From the NCBI GenBank assembly GCA_009731375.1, contig BJOX01000058.1, forward strand, positions 901,638-965,637: a DNA stretch of 64,000 bases, given 5' to 3'. Both the position numbers and the translations under genes were made by a program. The notes under the pieces are model-generated. The model had not been told where the DNA came from and ran no database searches. It saw only the letters and a program-made list of their open reading frames with translations. This DNA is from Paulinella micropora (lineage: Eukaryota; Cercozoa; Imbricatea; Euglyphida). Shown here one piece after another: positions 29,914 through 61,272 of the stretch. Position 1 is the stretch's first letter, and the number at the start of each line of letters is the position of its first letter.

Positions 29914-30396
29914 TGCACAAATGCCAAAACACACCACAAACCACAACACATAAGTGCGTTTTCCCTTATTTAGCCATAAATTCCCAGTCACGGGAAAAAG
30001 GCTAAATTTCACGGTTTTTCCGTGACCTTTTTCCAAAAATTCAAACGGTTACTACATGTACTGTAGAAGGATCGAGTCAACGCTATTAATGTGGGAGGTT
30101 ATTCCATATGGATGCTACACAACTGTGTATTCTGCATCCGAATAACCCTCTCCACGCCGGTAAACGGTTAAGTGTAAAATGTAGGTTTTAAGGTCCTATA
30201 GGGGTCCAAGCTTTCTAGCTTTTCCTCCATATTCCTTATCCTACTACAACATTAAAACCGGATATATTAATCAGAACCGGAAATGTAATAAGAATTCATC
30301 TTAAATTACATTTAATAACAAGAAAATACTTCCAAGAGTAAATTCCCGTAAAGCCCCAATAGCGTATAAACGATGTAGTATACCGTGGGTGTTACA
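29914..30396 (-). repeat. 5' LTR of element 1
   Basis: It is 483 bp and matches the left LTR with about seven differences by eye (for example CCACAAACC against CCACAAGCC, and CCTATAGGGG against CCTATGGGGG). As the upstream LTR it should hold the element promoter. A TATATATA stretch lies just outside, not inside. Confidence 0.9.
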
Positions 30397-30702
30397 CAAC
30401 TACAGAATATTATCCACTTGAATCATTGATAATGCTAAATATTTAAGTTACCGTCCCCAGTATTATATATACAATAGGTATAAGTTTCTCTTGATTTAAA
30501 ATTCAATTATAAAATGATATGAGCCGTCCGATGTAACGATTCAAATTGATAGTGAGTCATTATCTGTCAATAATCATGTTATTGTACACATTGTGCAGGA
30601 TTAAAGAGCTTCTCAAGTGCATGCAAAATCAAGATCCTTCATACAATATCGCCTTTCCTTCTTGCACCTGCCTTTGTTATTGCAAGTCTTCTTTGTTGCT
30701 AC
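30397..30702. other. AT-rich non-coding flank
   Basis: There is no ORF of note and no recognisable repeat. It is ordinary AT-rich sequence between the retrotransposon and the first microsatellite. Confidence 0.4.
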
Positions 30703-31050
30703 TGTGTGCTGCTGCTGCTGCTGTTGTTGCTGTTGTTGTTGTTGTTGTTGCTGTCGTTATTGTTGTTGTTGTTGTGGTTGTCGCCGTCGTCGCCGTTGTT
30801 GTTGTTGTTGTTGTTGTTGTTGTGGTTGTTGTGGTTGTTTTTGTTGTTGCTGTTGTTGTTGTTGTTGTTGTCGTCATCGTCGTCGTTGTTGTTGTTTTTC
30901 TTGTTATCGTCGTCGTTATCGTCGTCGTCGTCGTCATCGTCGTCGTCGTCGTCGTCGTCATTTTTGTTGTTGCTGTTGCTGTTGCTGTTGCTGTTGTCGT
31001 TGTTGTTGTCGTTGGTGCTGTTGTTATCATGGTTGTTGTTGTAGCTGTAC
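30703..31050. repeat. GTT/GTC trinucleotide array
   Basis: About 350 bp of imperfect (GTT)n with GTC-rich patches. Open frames across it encode poly-Val, poly-Leu, poly-Cys or poly-Asn and are not genes. Confidence 0.9.
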
Positions 31051-31755
31051 CTGGCGGCGCTTTGCGGTCCGTTCGTCAGTGATACTGCCCAAGCCCAAAC
31101 AAGCACCAACCGGCACTTCGCCCTCGAACTGCGTCAAACCTACATAGAACATATTGCATACTTACATTCCATAACATTACATACATATATGCATAGCATA
31201 TATATAAAGCCCAAACGAGCACCAACAGGCGCACCTACATGAAATATTGTATACTAACATTATATACATATTATATTATTATACCCACATAAAATATTAC
31301 ATAGCATATATATAAAGCTCAACCTTGGTCAACATCTGCATTAAATTTTACATACTAAAATTAAAACATATTATACTAGTATACCTACATTGCATATATC
31401 TACACAGCAATATATAAGCCCTCGAACTCTGTCAAACCTACAAAGAAAATATTGTATATCATATATAGATATATATATGTATGTATATATATATGAAATA
31501 TGTAGATTAATGGCTGATGACATTCAGTTGGCGAAATCGGCAACTTTTGATCTCACACATACATACATACATACATACATACATACATACATACACACAT
31601 ACACACATACATACATACATACTTACTTACTTACATACATACATACATACATGCATGCATGCATGCATACATGGATACATTTTTCGCTGAATAGTAGCGT
31701 TATGGCAAGTCTGATAAATCTTTTGAAAGGTCCCTTCCAACTGACGTGTTCAATA

Positions 31756-31819
<64 letters not shown>

Positions 31820-32720
31820 TTTGGGCAAACGGTTGCAGATGACGCGTTATCTCTTGCTGAAGCCTGGTTATGGTGTGCGCCTGTTATCTTCGTCTTCTTC
31901 TGCTAATGCAAAGGTGGTGGATTGTAATGCAAACATTGAAATATTGCTGCATCATCAATAGTGAAGGAAGAAACAAAGTTCAAAATCCGAGGGTTTTGTG
32001 AAATAAGTGTCCTGTTATGTATGTTATGTATGTTATGTATGTTATGTATGTTATGTTGGTTATATATGTTATGTATGTTATGTAAGTTATGGAAGTTATG
32101 TATCATATGTAAGTTATTTATGTCATGTATGTTATGTATGTTATGTATTCTATTGTATGTTATGTATGCTAGTTGCAGTCATATGCAATAAGACGACGTG
32201 CCCACCATGCATTTCTCTTCACATTTGAAATGCACAAGGCAATGCTTCTCACATTTTAATGCATGAGCAGGAGACCGTTAGAGCGAAGTTGGGTCTTTGG
32301 ATAAAAGCAAGCGTTTGCTCTGCACATCCACACATACATACATGCATATGTATGTATGTTATGTATGTTATGTATGTTATGTATTTTATGTATTTTATGC
32401 ATGCTATGTATGGATAGAAGCAAAAGCCTGCCCTGCACATTCACAAATACATACATGCATAAATACATAAATACGTAAATGCATACATACAAAACATACA
32501 TACATACATAGCATACATAGCATACATAGCATATATAACATACATAACATATAAAACATACATAACATATATAACATACATAACATACACAACATACATA
32601 ACATACATAACATACATAAGATACATAACATACATAACATACATAACATACATATAATACATACCGCTAGACGCCATGCTTGCGAGCGCTCCTTCTCTTC
32701 CTACCAGTTGACCTTGCAGA
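31051..32720. repeat. AT-rich DNA with CATA, CT/CA and ATGTT arrays
   Basis: It contains (CATA)n at about 31556-31675, (CT)n then (CA)n at 31757-31819, (TTATG)n at about 32000-32165 and (ACATA)n at about 32500-32660. A phrase CCCAAAC-AGCACCAAC-GGC occurs twice (about 31093 and 31209), marking an old local duplication. No gene is supported. Confidence 0.75.
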
Positions 32721-33062
32721 TAGATATATAAGTAGAGATAGATAGATAATGAGGGATAGAGATAGATAGAGACAAGGATAGATAGAAAGACATATAGAAA
32801 GATAGATAGAGATAGAGATAAAGACAGAGACAGAGACAGAGATAGATGGACATAGAGATAGAGATAGAGATAGAGATAGAGACAGAGAGAGAGAGAGAGA
32901 GATGAATGGAGATTGGAGAATAGGGAATAGAGGAATAGAGGCATAGAGGAATAGAGGAACAGAGGCATACAGGAATAGAGGAATAGAGGAATAGAGGAAT
33001 AGAGGAAGAGAGAAAGAGAGAAAGAGAGAAAGAGAGAGAGAAAGAGAGAAAGAGAGAAAGAA

Positions 33063-33117
<55 letters not shown>

Positions 33118-33300
33118 GCGAGAAAGCGAGAAAGAGAGAAAGAGAGAAAGAGAGAAAGAGAGAGAGAAAGAGAGAAAGAGAGAAAGAGAGAAAGAGAGAA
33201 ATAGAGATATAGAGATATAGAGATATAGAGATATGGAGAAATAGAGATATAGAGATTTTGAAATATAGAGATTTTGAGATATAGAGCTATAGAGCTATAG
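32721..33300. repeat. Purine-rich GATA/GAGA array
   Basis: About 580 bp of GATA, GAGA and GAAA repeats with strong strand asymmetry. The minus-strand open frames (Ser/Leu/Tyr-rich) are artefacts of the repeat. Confidence 0.85.
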
Positions 33301-33301
33301 A

Positions 33302-33625
33302 GCTTATCAAGCACCGCCAATATAATCAACTACGACATCCAACACCACTCTGGTTGCATGGGTTCTTGAACCCACAGGCGCTCTTGGTCATGAAGCTTTG
33401 AGCTACCTTCGCCGAGTGCACGCCCGCTATGCAAGCATTGTAAGAAGGCTACCCGCCGCGCAAGATACGCTCGCTGATGCCATGATCGATGATTTCCCTC
33501 GCAACCCACGTGGCCTCCTACCCTACTTCCAGCGATGTCTGCGGCCGAAACTGCGCGAGGCAATGCGCGCATCCTTTGCCTCAGCGAAGCGGCGCCTTGG
33601 GGATGCGCCGCGACGCTCTCACTAG
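33302..33625 (+). pseudogene. Short coding-like fragment, possibly an exon or TE remnant
   Basis: A GC-rich island within AT-rich repeats has an open frame reading VAWVLEPTGALGHEALSYL, RRVHARYASIVRRLPAAQDT, and on to RPKLREAM, ending at a TAG at 33623-33625. Codon use is protein-like. The phrase around TGALGHEAL-YL resembles the C-terminal ends of some retroelement reverse transcriptase proteins, but I cannot assign it firmly. It has no clear start and is probably a fragment. Confidence 0.35.
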
Positions 33626-34050
33626 CTTAGTATTAGTTCTTCTTTCTTCTTTTGTATATATATATTTCTTTGTATATTTCCTGCTCTTTTTCTCCCCTCA
33701 TATCTTCCTTTATCCCCTCACTTCTGTCCCCTTATCATATCTAGCTCTCTCCTTATTTTTTCTGTCTTTTCTCCATTTCTATTTCCTGATCATATATAGC
33801 TTACATTTCTCCTCTTTTTCCCTCTCCCCTCATATATTTTACTTTTCACATTTCTTGTATCATTTCATATATAAGCTTATTTTTGCTTTTTTCCTCTTTT
33901 TCTCCCCTCATATTTTCTTTTGATCTCGTTTTTTACATTATTTTGTAGTATACTAAGTTGGCTTTTAATGAATTAGTTCTGACTACGACTTTTATGACTT
34001 AGTTCTGACTTTAATTCCTGTACAATTTCGCTTTCGATTTCATTACAGAA
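33626..34050. other. T/C-rich non-coding sequence
   Basis: A repeated phrase with CTTTTTCTCCCCTCATAT occurs at least three times (about 33685, 33820 and 33895), so this is an old tandem duplication. No gene is seen. Confidence 0.5.
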
Positions 34051-34672
34051 GGAGGAGGAGGAGGAGGAGGAGGAGGAGGAGAAGAAGAAGAAGAAGAAGA
34101 AGAAGAAGAAGAAGAAGAAGAAGAAGAAGAAGAAGAAGAAGAAGAAGAAGAAGAAGAAGAAGAAGAAGAAGAAGAAGAAGAAGAAGAAGAAGAAGAAGAA
34201 GAAGAAGAAGAAGAAGAAAATTGAATTAAGCTCTTCTTTATTCTTCTCTCGTCTCTTCTCATTAAACCTTGCTTTCTGTAATAATACTAATAATAATAAT
34301 AAATAAATAAATAAAAAAATTAAAAACAAAAAAAAAATGTTTCCTTTGCTTCGCTTTTTGGTTTGTTTTTTGTTGCTTTTGTTTTTCTTTTCTTTTCTAT
34401 TTTGTGTTTTGTTTTTGATTTTTCTTTCCTATTCTTCGTTCTCTTTTCTTTTCCTGGTTTTTTTTTCTTCTTCTCTTTGTTCCTTTCTTTCTTTCTATCT
34501 TTTTCTCTCTTTCTTTTCCCCTCCATATCACTCTTTCCAGGAGCTTTCTGTTGAACCTTAGTTCCAGATTTCCTTATGAGCTTGTACTGTTGTTCCTTGG
34601 AACCGGAATTCTTTTGAATTAAGCTCTTCTTTATTTTTCTCTCGTCTCTTTCTCATTAAACCTTGCTTACTG

Positions 34673-34705
<33 letters not shown>

Positions 34706-34715
34706 NNNNNNNNNN

Positions 34716-34759
<44 letters not shown>

Positions 34760-34860
34760 AAGAAGAAGAAGAAGAAGAAGAAGAAGAAGAAGAAGAAGAA
34801 GAAGAAGAAGAAGAAGAAGAAGAAGAGGAAGTATTAGCGGTCTGTCACAATAAGTATGTG
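34051..34860. repeat. GAA, GAG and GTA arrays with a duplicated 65-bp unit and gap
   Basis: It holds (GAA)n at 34080-34218, A and T runs, (AGT)n and (GAA)n at about 34716-34830, and a 10-N gap at 34706-34715. The phrase GAATTAAGCTCTTCTTTAT with its downstream CATTAAACCTTGCTT occurs at 34219-34284 and again at 34616-34676, each time beside a simple repeat. Confidence 0.75.
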
Positions 34861-35218
34861 TACAACAAAAAAAGGTAACACAAAACAGTTTTGCACAGTC
34901 TCTTTCAGGATTCCTTGCACTGACAGTAAGTATGCATGCATTCGCTCAACAGGCTCTGAAGTCCACTTATAAAAGCTTTTTCAGACTTTTTTCTTCTTTC
35001 TACTTTCTGCTTCGCTCTTCTTCCTTCCTCATTCCTTCTCTCTCTTAAATGTTTTTGGAGATTGCCACTTTCTTCGCCATCCGGATTGCTATAACGGCAA
35101 TATATCGTGTTTTCACGGAAAAACGAGTACCTTTCCTGCTCGCAAAGTTCTTGGATCCTTTGCCTTTAGTTTAATGAAGTTACTTTTACAACTCAAGTGA
35201 CCTCTGGTCATCCATATT
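34861..35218. other. Unique non-coding sequence
   Basis: Mostly unique AT-rich DNA. The last 60 bp (AATGAAGTTACTTTTACAA and onward) begin the first copy of a dispersed 110-bp repeat. No gene is seen. Confidence 0.4.
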
Positions 35219-35246
35219 CTGCCTTCTTCTTCTTCTTCTTCTTCTT

Positions 35247-35279
<33 letters not shown>

Positions 35280-36170
35280 CTTCTTCTTCTTCTTCTTCTT
35301 CTTCTTCTTCTTCTTCTTCTTCTTCTTCTTCTTCTTCTTCTTCTTCTTCTTCTTCTTCTTCTTCTTCGCCTTCTTCTTCTTCTTCTACTTCTTTCTTTCT
35401 TTTAGGAGCATCTGTTTTTCTTATTCAGCTAACGGGAAAAACGATAAAAATAACCCGATAATGATGCAGAGTTTGCTATCATAACCGCGTTAAATTTATG
35501 TTTTAACCCGAATTACATTCTTCTTCTTCTTCTTCTTCTTCTTCTTCTTCTTCTTCTTCTTCTTCTTCTTCTTCTTCTTCTTCTTCTTCTTCTTCTTCGC
35601 CTTTGCCTTTGCCTTTAGTTTAATGAAGTTACTTTTACAAGTTACCTCTGGTCATCCATACAAATCGTTAGCCCGAAGGCCATTGATTTAACTAAGACGG
35701 TGACCCTTCTTCTTCTTCTTCTTCTTCTTCTTCTTCTTCTTCTTCTTCTTCTTCTTCTTCTTCTTTGCCTTTGCCTTTGCCTTTGATTTAATGAAGTTAC
35801 TGTTACAAGTGACCTCTGGTCATCCATACAAATTGTTAGCCCGAAGGTTATTGATTTAACTAAGACGGTGACCCTTCTTCTTTCTTTCTTCTTCTTCTTC
35901 TTCTTCTTCTTCACCTTCTTCTTCTTCTTCTTCTTCTTCTTCTTCTTCTTCTTCTTCTTCTTCGTCTTCTTCTTCTTCTTCTTCTTCTTCTTCTTCTTCT
36001 TCTTCTTCTTCTTCTTCTTCTTCTTCTTCTTCTTCTCCTTTGCCTTTGATTTAATGAAGTTACTTTTACAAGTGACCTCTGGTCATCCATACAAATCGTT
36101 AGCCCTAAGGCCATTGATTTAACAAAGACGGTGACCCTTATAATATTAATATTATTAAAGTAGCGTTGTA
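35219..36170. repeat. TTC arrays alternating with a 110-bp unit
   Basis: Long (TTC)n tracts are separated by near-identical units that start GCCTTTGCCTTTG, continue AATGAAGTTACTTTTACAA, then CTCTGGTCATCCATACAAAT, and end ACGGTGACCC. Copies lie at about 35599-35707, 35767-35875, 36037-36137, and further on at 36871-36967 and 38310-38380 (truncated). An inverted partial copy is at 39427-39466. Confidence 0.8.
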
Positions 36171-37064
<894 letters not shown>

Positions 37065-37295
37065 GTGCTTCTCTGTCAATGGCTGATGCATTTCTGCACA
37101 TGCGCCTCCATCGTCTCACCCGTGAGGGGAGTACGAAGAATTGACGATAGGCTCTAATGACACCCCCGCAAGGGCAGTTCCAACACTTCCAGACGGACCG
37201 GTATGTTCAATGAAAATACTGGTGGCACCGACGGGAATCGAACTGGCGACAGGGCCCAGATGGTAGAACTTGACCACTGGGCTATCACGGTGTCC
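37065..37295 (-). repeat. tRNA-derived SINE, copy 1
   Basis: Read on the minus strand, the first 76 bases (37295-37220) form a tRNA-like head. It starts GGACACCGTG, has an A-box-like TAGCCCAGTGG and a B-box-like AGTTCGATTCC, and ends GGTGCCACCA, that is, with a terminal CCA. A 155-bp body follows and the element ends in (TAA/TTA)n. This is the layout of a tRNA-derived SINE transcribed by RNA polymerase III. Confidence 0.85.
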
Positions 37296-37385
37296 AATAA
37301 TAGTAATAATAATAGTAATAATAATAGTAATAATAATATAATAATAATAGTAATAGTAGTAGTAGTAATAATAATAATAATAATG

Positions 37386-37430
<45 letters not shown>
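37296..37430. repeat. TAA/TAG array between SINE copies
   Basis: Imperfect (TAA)n with TAG variants. It is probably the expanded A/T-rich tail of the SINE copy that follows. Confidence 0.8.
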
Positions 37431-37661
37431 GTGCTTCTCTGTCAATGGCTGATGCAAATCTGCACATGCGCCTCCATCGTCTCACCCGTGAGGTGAGTAC
37501 GAAGAATTGACGATAGGCTCTAATGACACCCCCGCAAGGGCAGTTCCAACACTTCCAGACGGACCGGTATGTTCAATGAAAATACTGGTGGCACCGACGG
37601 GAATCGAACTGGCGACAGGGCCCAGATGGTAGAACTTGACCACTGGGCTATCACGGTGTCC
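37431..37661 (-). repeat. tRNA-derived SINE, copy 2
   Basis: It is the same length and nearly the same sequence as copy 1 (231 bp), in the same orientation, with the tRNA-like head at 37586-37661. The two copies and the arrays between them may be one insertion followed by local duplication. Confidence 0.85.
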
Positions 37662-38062
37662 AATAGTAATAATAATAATAATAATAATAATAGTAATGAT
37701 AATAATATATCGTACATATGGTTACGATATGTATATATGGTCAGAGAGTTAAGGAAGAAGATCCAAATTAGAATGAAATGTTAACTGTGCCCTTCAGTTA
37801 ATATTTCAATAATTTGGTTTAAGAAAGAAAGAGGGAAAGATCCAAACTAGGATGAAACGTTCACTGTGCCCTTCAGTTAATATTTCAATAATTTGGTTTA
37901 AGAAAGAAAGAGGGAAACATCCAAACTAGGATGAAACAGTTAATATTTCATTAATTTGGTTGAGAAAAGAAAGAAGAAGTAAAAGATGTTGGAAATGATG
38001 TTCCAAACGAGAATGTTATGTTAACTGTGCCCTTCAGTTAATATTTCATTAGTTTGGTTTCG

Positions 38063-38094
<32 letters not shown>

Positions 38095-39000
38095 NNNNNN
38101 NNNNNNNNNNNNNNNNNNNNNNNNNNNNNNNNNNNNNNNNNNNNNNNNNNNNNNNNNNNNNNNNNNNNNNNNNNNNNNNNNNNNNNNNNNNNNNNNNNNN
38201 NNNNNNNNNNNNNNNNNNNNNNCTTCTTCTTCTTCTTCTTCTTCTTCTTCTTCTTCTTCTTCTTCTTCTTCTTCTTCTTCTTCTTCTTCTTCTTCTTCTT
38301 CTTCTTCTTTGCCTTTGCCTTTGGTTTAATGAAGTTACTTTTACAAGTGACCTCTGGTCATCCATACAAATCGTTAGCCCTTCTTCTTCTTCTTCTTCTT
38401 CTTCTTCTTCTTCTTCTTCTTCTTCTGCTTTTTCTTCTTCTTCTGCTTTTTCTTCTTCTTCTTCTTCTTCTTCTTCTTCTTCTTCTTCTTCTTCCTTCTT
38501 CCTTCTTCCTTCTTCCTTCTCCTCCTCCTACTCCTGCTTCTTCTTCTTTTTCTTCTTCTTCTTCTTCTTCTTCTTCTTCTTCTCCTTCTTCTTCTTCTTC
38601 TTCTTCTTCTTCTTCTTCTTCTTCTTCTTCTTCTTCTTCTTCTTCTTCTATTTAGAATACGTATTTATTCAAGAGGACCACCAACACTTAATACTGCAAA
38701 AAGTGTTAAATTAACCGAGGTGGTAACCTTCAGCGTAGTTGCATATCAGACTCTAGCCTTTTTTCAAAAATAAGAATGCCTAAAAATGAGCAAAACGATT
38801 CATACCATATGTAATGGTCTTATAGCGCCTGTGACATGTCTTCCGCGTGTGCAGTGAACAGAATTTAAGGGCCGCTCGCAGTGTTTTCCTTTTTTCAAAC
38901 TATTTTATATAATTATTTTTTACGATATAATTATAATCTGTGTTTTATAATTCTCTTATTTATACATATCATATTACATGAGACTACATGACGTTCCAGT
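37662..39000. repeat. TAA and TTC arrays, gap, then unique DNA
   Basis: The block 37705-38063 repeats 36240-36540 including its A run, then an N gap (38095-38222), then (TTC)n, a truncated 110-bp unit and a second (TTC)n to about 38650. About 340 bp of unique AT-rich sequence follows (38651-38990) with no supported gene. Confidence 0.7.
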
Positions 39001-39073
39001 AGTAGTAGCAGCAGTAAGACTGCAGACTGCAGCAGCAGCAGTAGTTAGTAGTAGAGTAGAAGTAGTAGTAGTT

Positions 39074-39136
<63 letters not shown>

Positions 39137-39183
39137 CTAGTAGTACTAGTAGTACTAGTAGTACTAGTAGTGGTAATAGTAGT

Positions 39184-39270
<87 letters not shown>

Positions 39271-39363
39271 TATGACAACAAACTCTGTATCATTATCAAG
39301 TTATTTTTATCGTATTTCTATTTGGCTGAAACAGAAAAAACAGTTACCTCTATTAGCCTAGCC

Positions 39364-39419
<56 letters not shown>

Positions 39420-39477
39420 CGACGTTTATGGATGACCAGAGGTTGCAATTAACTTCATTAAATCGAAGAACTAGGCC

Positions 39478-39539
<62 letters not shown>

Positions 39540-39589
39540 AATAAGAAAAAACACTTACCTCTAATAGCCTAGCCTAGCCTAGCCTAGTA

Positions 39590-39625
<36 letters not shown>

Positions 39626-39632
39626 CAGTAGC

Positions 39633-39685
<53 letters not shown>

Positions 39686-39776
39686 TGGTAGTAGTAGTAG
39701 TGGTAGTAGTAGTGGCAGTAGTGGCAGTAGTAGCGGCAGTAGTTGTGGTGGTGGTGCTAGTAGTAGTAGTAGTAGT

Positions 39777-39808
<32 letters not shown>

Positions 39809-39919
39809 TAGTAGTAGCAGTAGCAGTAGTAGGAGTAATAGTTTATCGTTTTTGCCGTTAGCTGAATAAGAAATATTAGATATTTTCCTTTAGGCTAGCC
39901 TAGCCTAGTAGTAGTAGTG

Positions 39920-39985
<66 letters not shown>

Positions 39986-40000
39986 CTTACGTCTCATACA
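39001..40000. repeat. AGT trinucleotide arrays
   Basis: Five or more (AGT)n blocks are separated by short phrases containing GCCTAGCCTAG, and one inverted 110-bp-unit fragment lies at 39427-39466. This array ends 15-30 bp before the proposed first exon of the release factor gene, so any core promoter must lie in or beyond it. Confidence 0.8.
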
Positions 40001-40014
40001 ATCGATGCAGGCGC

Positions 40015-58900
<18,886 letters not shown>

Positions 58901-58914
58901 CCATCTCACTAACT

Positions 58915-58966
<52 letters not shown>

Positions 58967-59007
58967 AGAAAGGCTAGAGAGGCTACTGGCAGGCTTGAAA
59001 CAAGAAA

Positions 59008-59053
<46 letters not shown>

Positions 59054-59200
59054 AGGCTACCGCAAGGCTTGAAAGATTGACCATCTTGAAAGGGCACATG
59101 CATGTACACACAACTGCCTCTCTCTCTCTCTCTGTCAAGATAAGCTGGAGAGGTTGCTAGAGCACTTGAAAGATTGACCACCTTAAACAGCCAACATACA
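58901..59200 (+). repeat. Three worn copies of the mtRF1 3' end with CT/GA arrays
   Basis: Fragments related to the last 40-60 bp of exon 20 lie at about 58963-59004, 59048-59080 and 59135-59178, each next to (CT)n or (GA)n. Two of them keep CTTGAAAGATTGACCA including the stop codon. They lie downstream of the real stop. Confidence 0.85.
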
Positions 59201-60186
59201 AAATCACCCGATTTTCTTGCTTTTTCATTCCTTTTTTTTTTTTTCTTTCTGTCTTCTATGTCCCTTCCCTTCTCCTTTGTGATTCCCCGCTGTCTGGCTT
59301 TTCTCATTTTTCAGTTATGTTTTTCTACGTCCTGTTCTCCTTCATGGACTAACTCTCTCTCTCTCTCTCTCCTTTTTTTTTTTTTTAATTAATTAATTTT
59401 TTTTTTCTATTACGCAAACATTTTCAATAAGAAAATACTTGCCTGTAGTAGGGATAAGTGGGGAAGTGTAAGAGGGAAATCCATTTCGCCTTTTCTTTCT
59501 CTTTTTGTTCTTTCTCTGTCTTTATTAATATTTTCCTTCTTGACTTCCCCATCCTATTCATTTCACCCTGAAGTTCGTTCGCCCTTTTTGCTTCTCATTC
59601 CCTTCTCCGAGGCTCTCTTCTTCTTCGATTATTGTTCCCCTTATTCAACTTTCTGGCTCATGGGCTGCTAGTGTTTGCTCAATGGTGTGGCTCCTCAGGA
59701 GCCGGACATCCAGGAAACTGACCCGGAGAGGAAGCTCTCAACCGACGATATTTACCAATCTACCCCTATTAACTACGGTTCCCGTATAAGACGGGGGGGA
59801 TTGTAGGCGCAGATAGGTATTAATAAATATGCGACCTTTTCTTATACCCCTATACACAGTGATGTATGATGGATGAGCTATATCTAGTTAAGATATTATT
59901 AATAATATGGTTATATCCGTTTTTATTAATATAATAATACTTTTGAGCCGGTTGAAAACGATAATATTAAGACAAGCAACTGGTACTACCTTTTTACGCC
60001 GGATAATAGTATCGTTAGGGCTGACAATGGGAAATGGCTTTCTATTTACTTTTTGTTGCTTGGCTCTGATAATCTCCTATATTTTCCCACATACTGCGGG
60101 TTTCCTCTGGAGTCTTTTCTAGAGCAGGAACTGAGATTATGTTATTTTCAGTGTTTAAGTGCATGCAATTGCCGATTGGTAATTTC
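59201..60186. other. Non-coding region downstream of mtRF1
   Basis: T/C-rich sequence with CT runs, then AT-rich unique sequence. I see no gene. Short open frames here have no protein-like composition. Confidence 0.45.
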
Positions 60187-60423
60187 TGTAATGCCCCCAA
60201 CGATAGCTAGTAAAAAGTCGGTAATACAACCAAACACAGTCCTCAAGAATGAGAATGATGTCTCGTTGTATTAGCTCAGTGAAGCCAAAAAGGAAAACGG
60301 CAACAGACCAGGAATAAAATGGCATCAGGTCCAATCCGGACAAATAATACTGAAAAACAAGCTGGTGCACCTGTCACCAGGAAAAGGTACTTTTTACCGG
60401 CTATCCGGGGGGTGATGCCTACA
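60187..60423. repeat. Solo-LTR-like repeat, copy 2
   Basis: 237 bp nearly identical to 19380-19617 in the same orientation, with TGTAATGCC and CCTACA ends. It is about 850 bp from the end of retrotransposon 2. I cannot tell whether it belongs to that element. Confidence 0.65.
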
Positions 60424-61272
60424 GTACCCCCTCCCGATTTTATGACGGAAATAGCATTTTCGTCATACACCTTCTGATTTCTTTCTGCAAATAGTATGCG
60501 CTATGGAGTCATGCCACACAGCGCATCGACCCACGGATAGACGCTAAAAGACGATAAATATATCCTCATACGGCACGTCAAAGCGGATTCTCTAGCCTTT
60601 CTTGTAAATTTTGAACTCCTTCCCCTCAATTTCTTTTTTTTTTTTTTTTTTTTTTTTTTTCGGCAGTATGTCAAGAACAAACGTACAATTAATAAAAAAA
60701 TACAAGCAACGTGGTGCTGTAGTACGATTCCCCCTTTGATCTCCTTCTTCTTCTTATCATTATCATTATTATTATTATTATTCACAGGGAGATCGTAAGT
60801 ACATTGTCTTTTTTAATGACATACCCTTGTATAAGGCGGATATCCTATGATATAGTATTAGGGGGCCAGTCCTAATAGCTATATCCGAAGTCGAGGTGTA
60901 TGTACCCGACCCTGCGATATACCGACACAAGTAGAGATTGACCGTGCTCAGGTACGACAGTATATAATCTATCGTAAAAAATAATTTAATGAAAGTTTCA
61001 GAGAACATTTCATTTTCGAGAACATCATCCCAGGACTTGGAAAGGGTCATACCCGGGAACACCATCGCTCAATACACTAGCGATCCCCGTATACGGTGTA
61101 GTATCATCGTCGATCGACCTTTCGCACTCGTATGTTGCGATCGAATGCCAAGTTATATCACTGAGTCTTTTTAATATTCATATTGATAACTGATGATGCA
61201 TGATCAAATCATGATACGCCGTGGGCAATCAATCAGTTTATTTGAGACGCATAAAGAAAAATAGTTTCTTTG
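60424..61272. other. Flank and 3' untranslated region of element 2
   Basis: AT-rich with a T run at about 60633-60660 and a short ATT run. The 3' LTR of element 2 should lie here or just beyond, but without its partner LTR I cannot set the border. Confidence 0.4.

Larger units (their letters stand above)
19621..30396 (-). mobile_element. Full-length Ty3-type LTR retrotransposon (element 1), degenerate
   Basis: The element is 10,776 bp with two 483-bp LTRs in direct orientation, a polypurine tract next to the 3' LTR, and gag then pol on the minus strand. The pol order is protease-like, reverse transcriptase, RNase H, integrase, which is the Ty3/Metaviridae order. LTRs begin TGTAACACCC when read in the coding direction. 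Coding is broken by several frameshifts and one in-frame stop. LTR divergence is low (about 7 differences counted by eye in 483 bp), so the insertion is fairly recent and some breaks could be sequencing errors. Confidence 0.9.

Noticed and set aside
30706-31109. Long open frames of poly-Val, poly-Leu, poly-Cys and poly-Asn
   Set aside because: All lie in a trinucleotide array and are open on both strands and in several frames.
37220-37295. Functional tRNA gene
   Set aside because: It has A and B boxes and CCA, but occurs as the head of a repeated 231-bp element and an encoded CCA is not expected in a eukaryotic tRNA gene. A SINE fits better.
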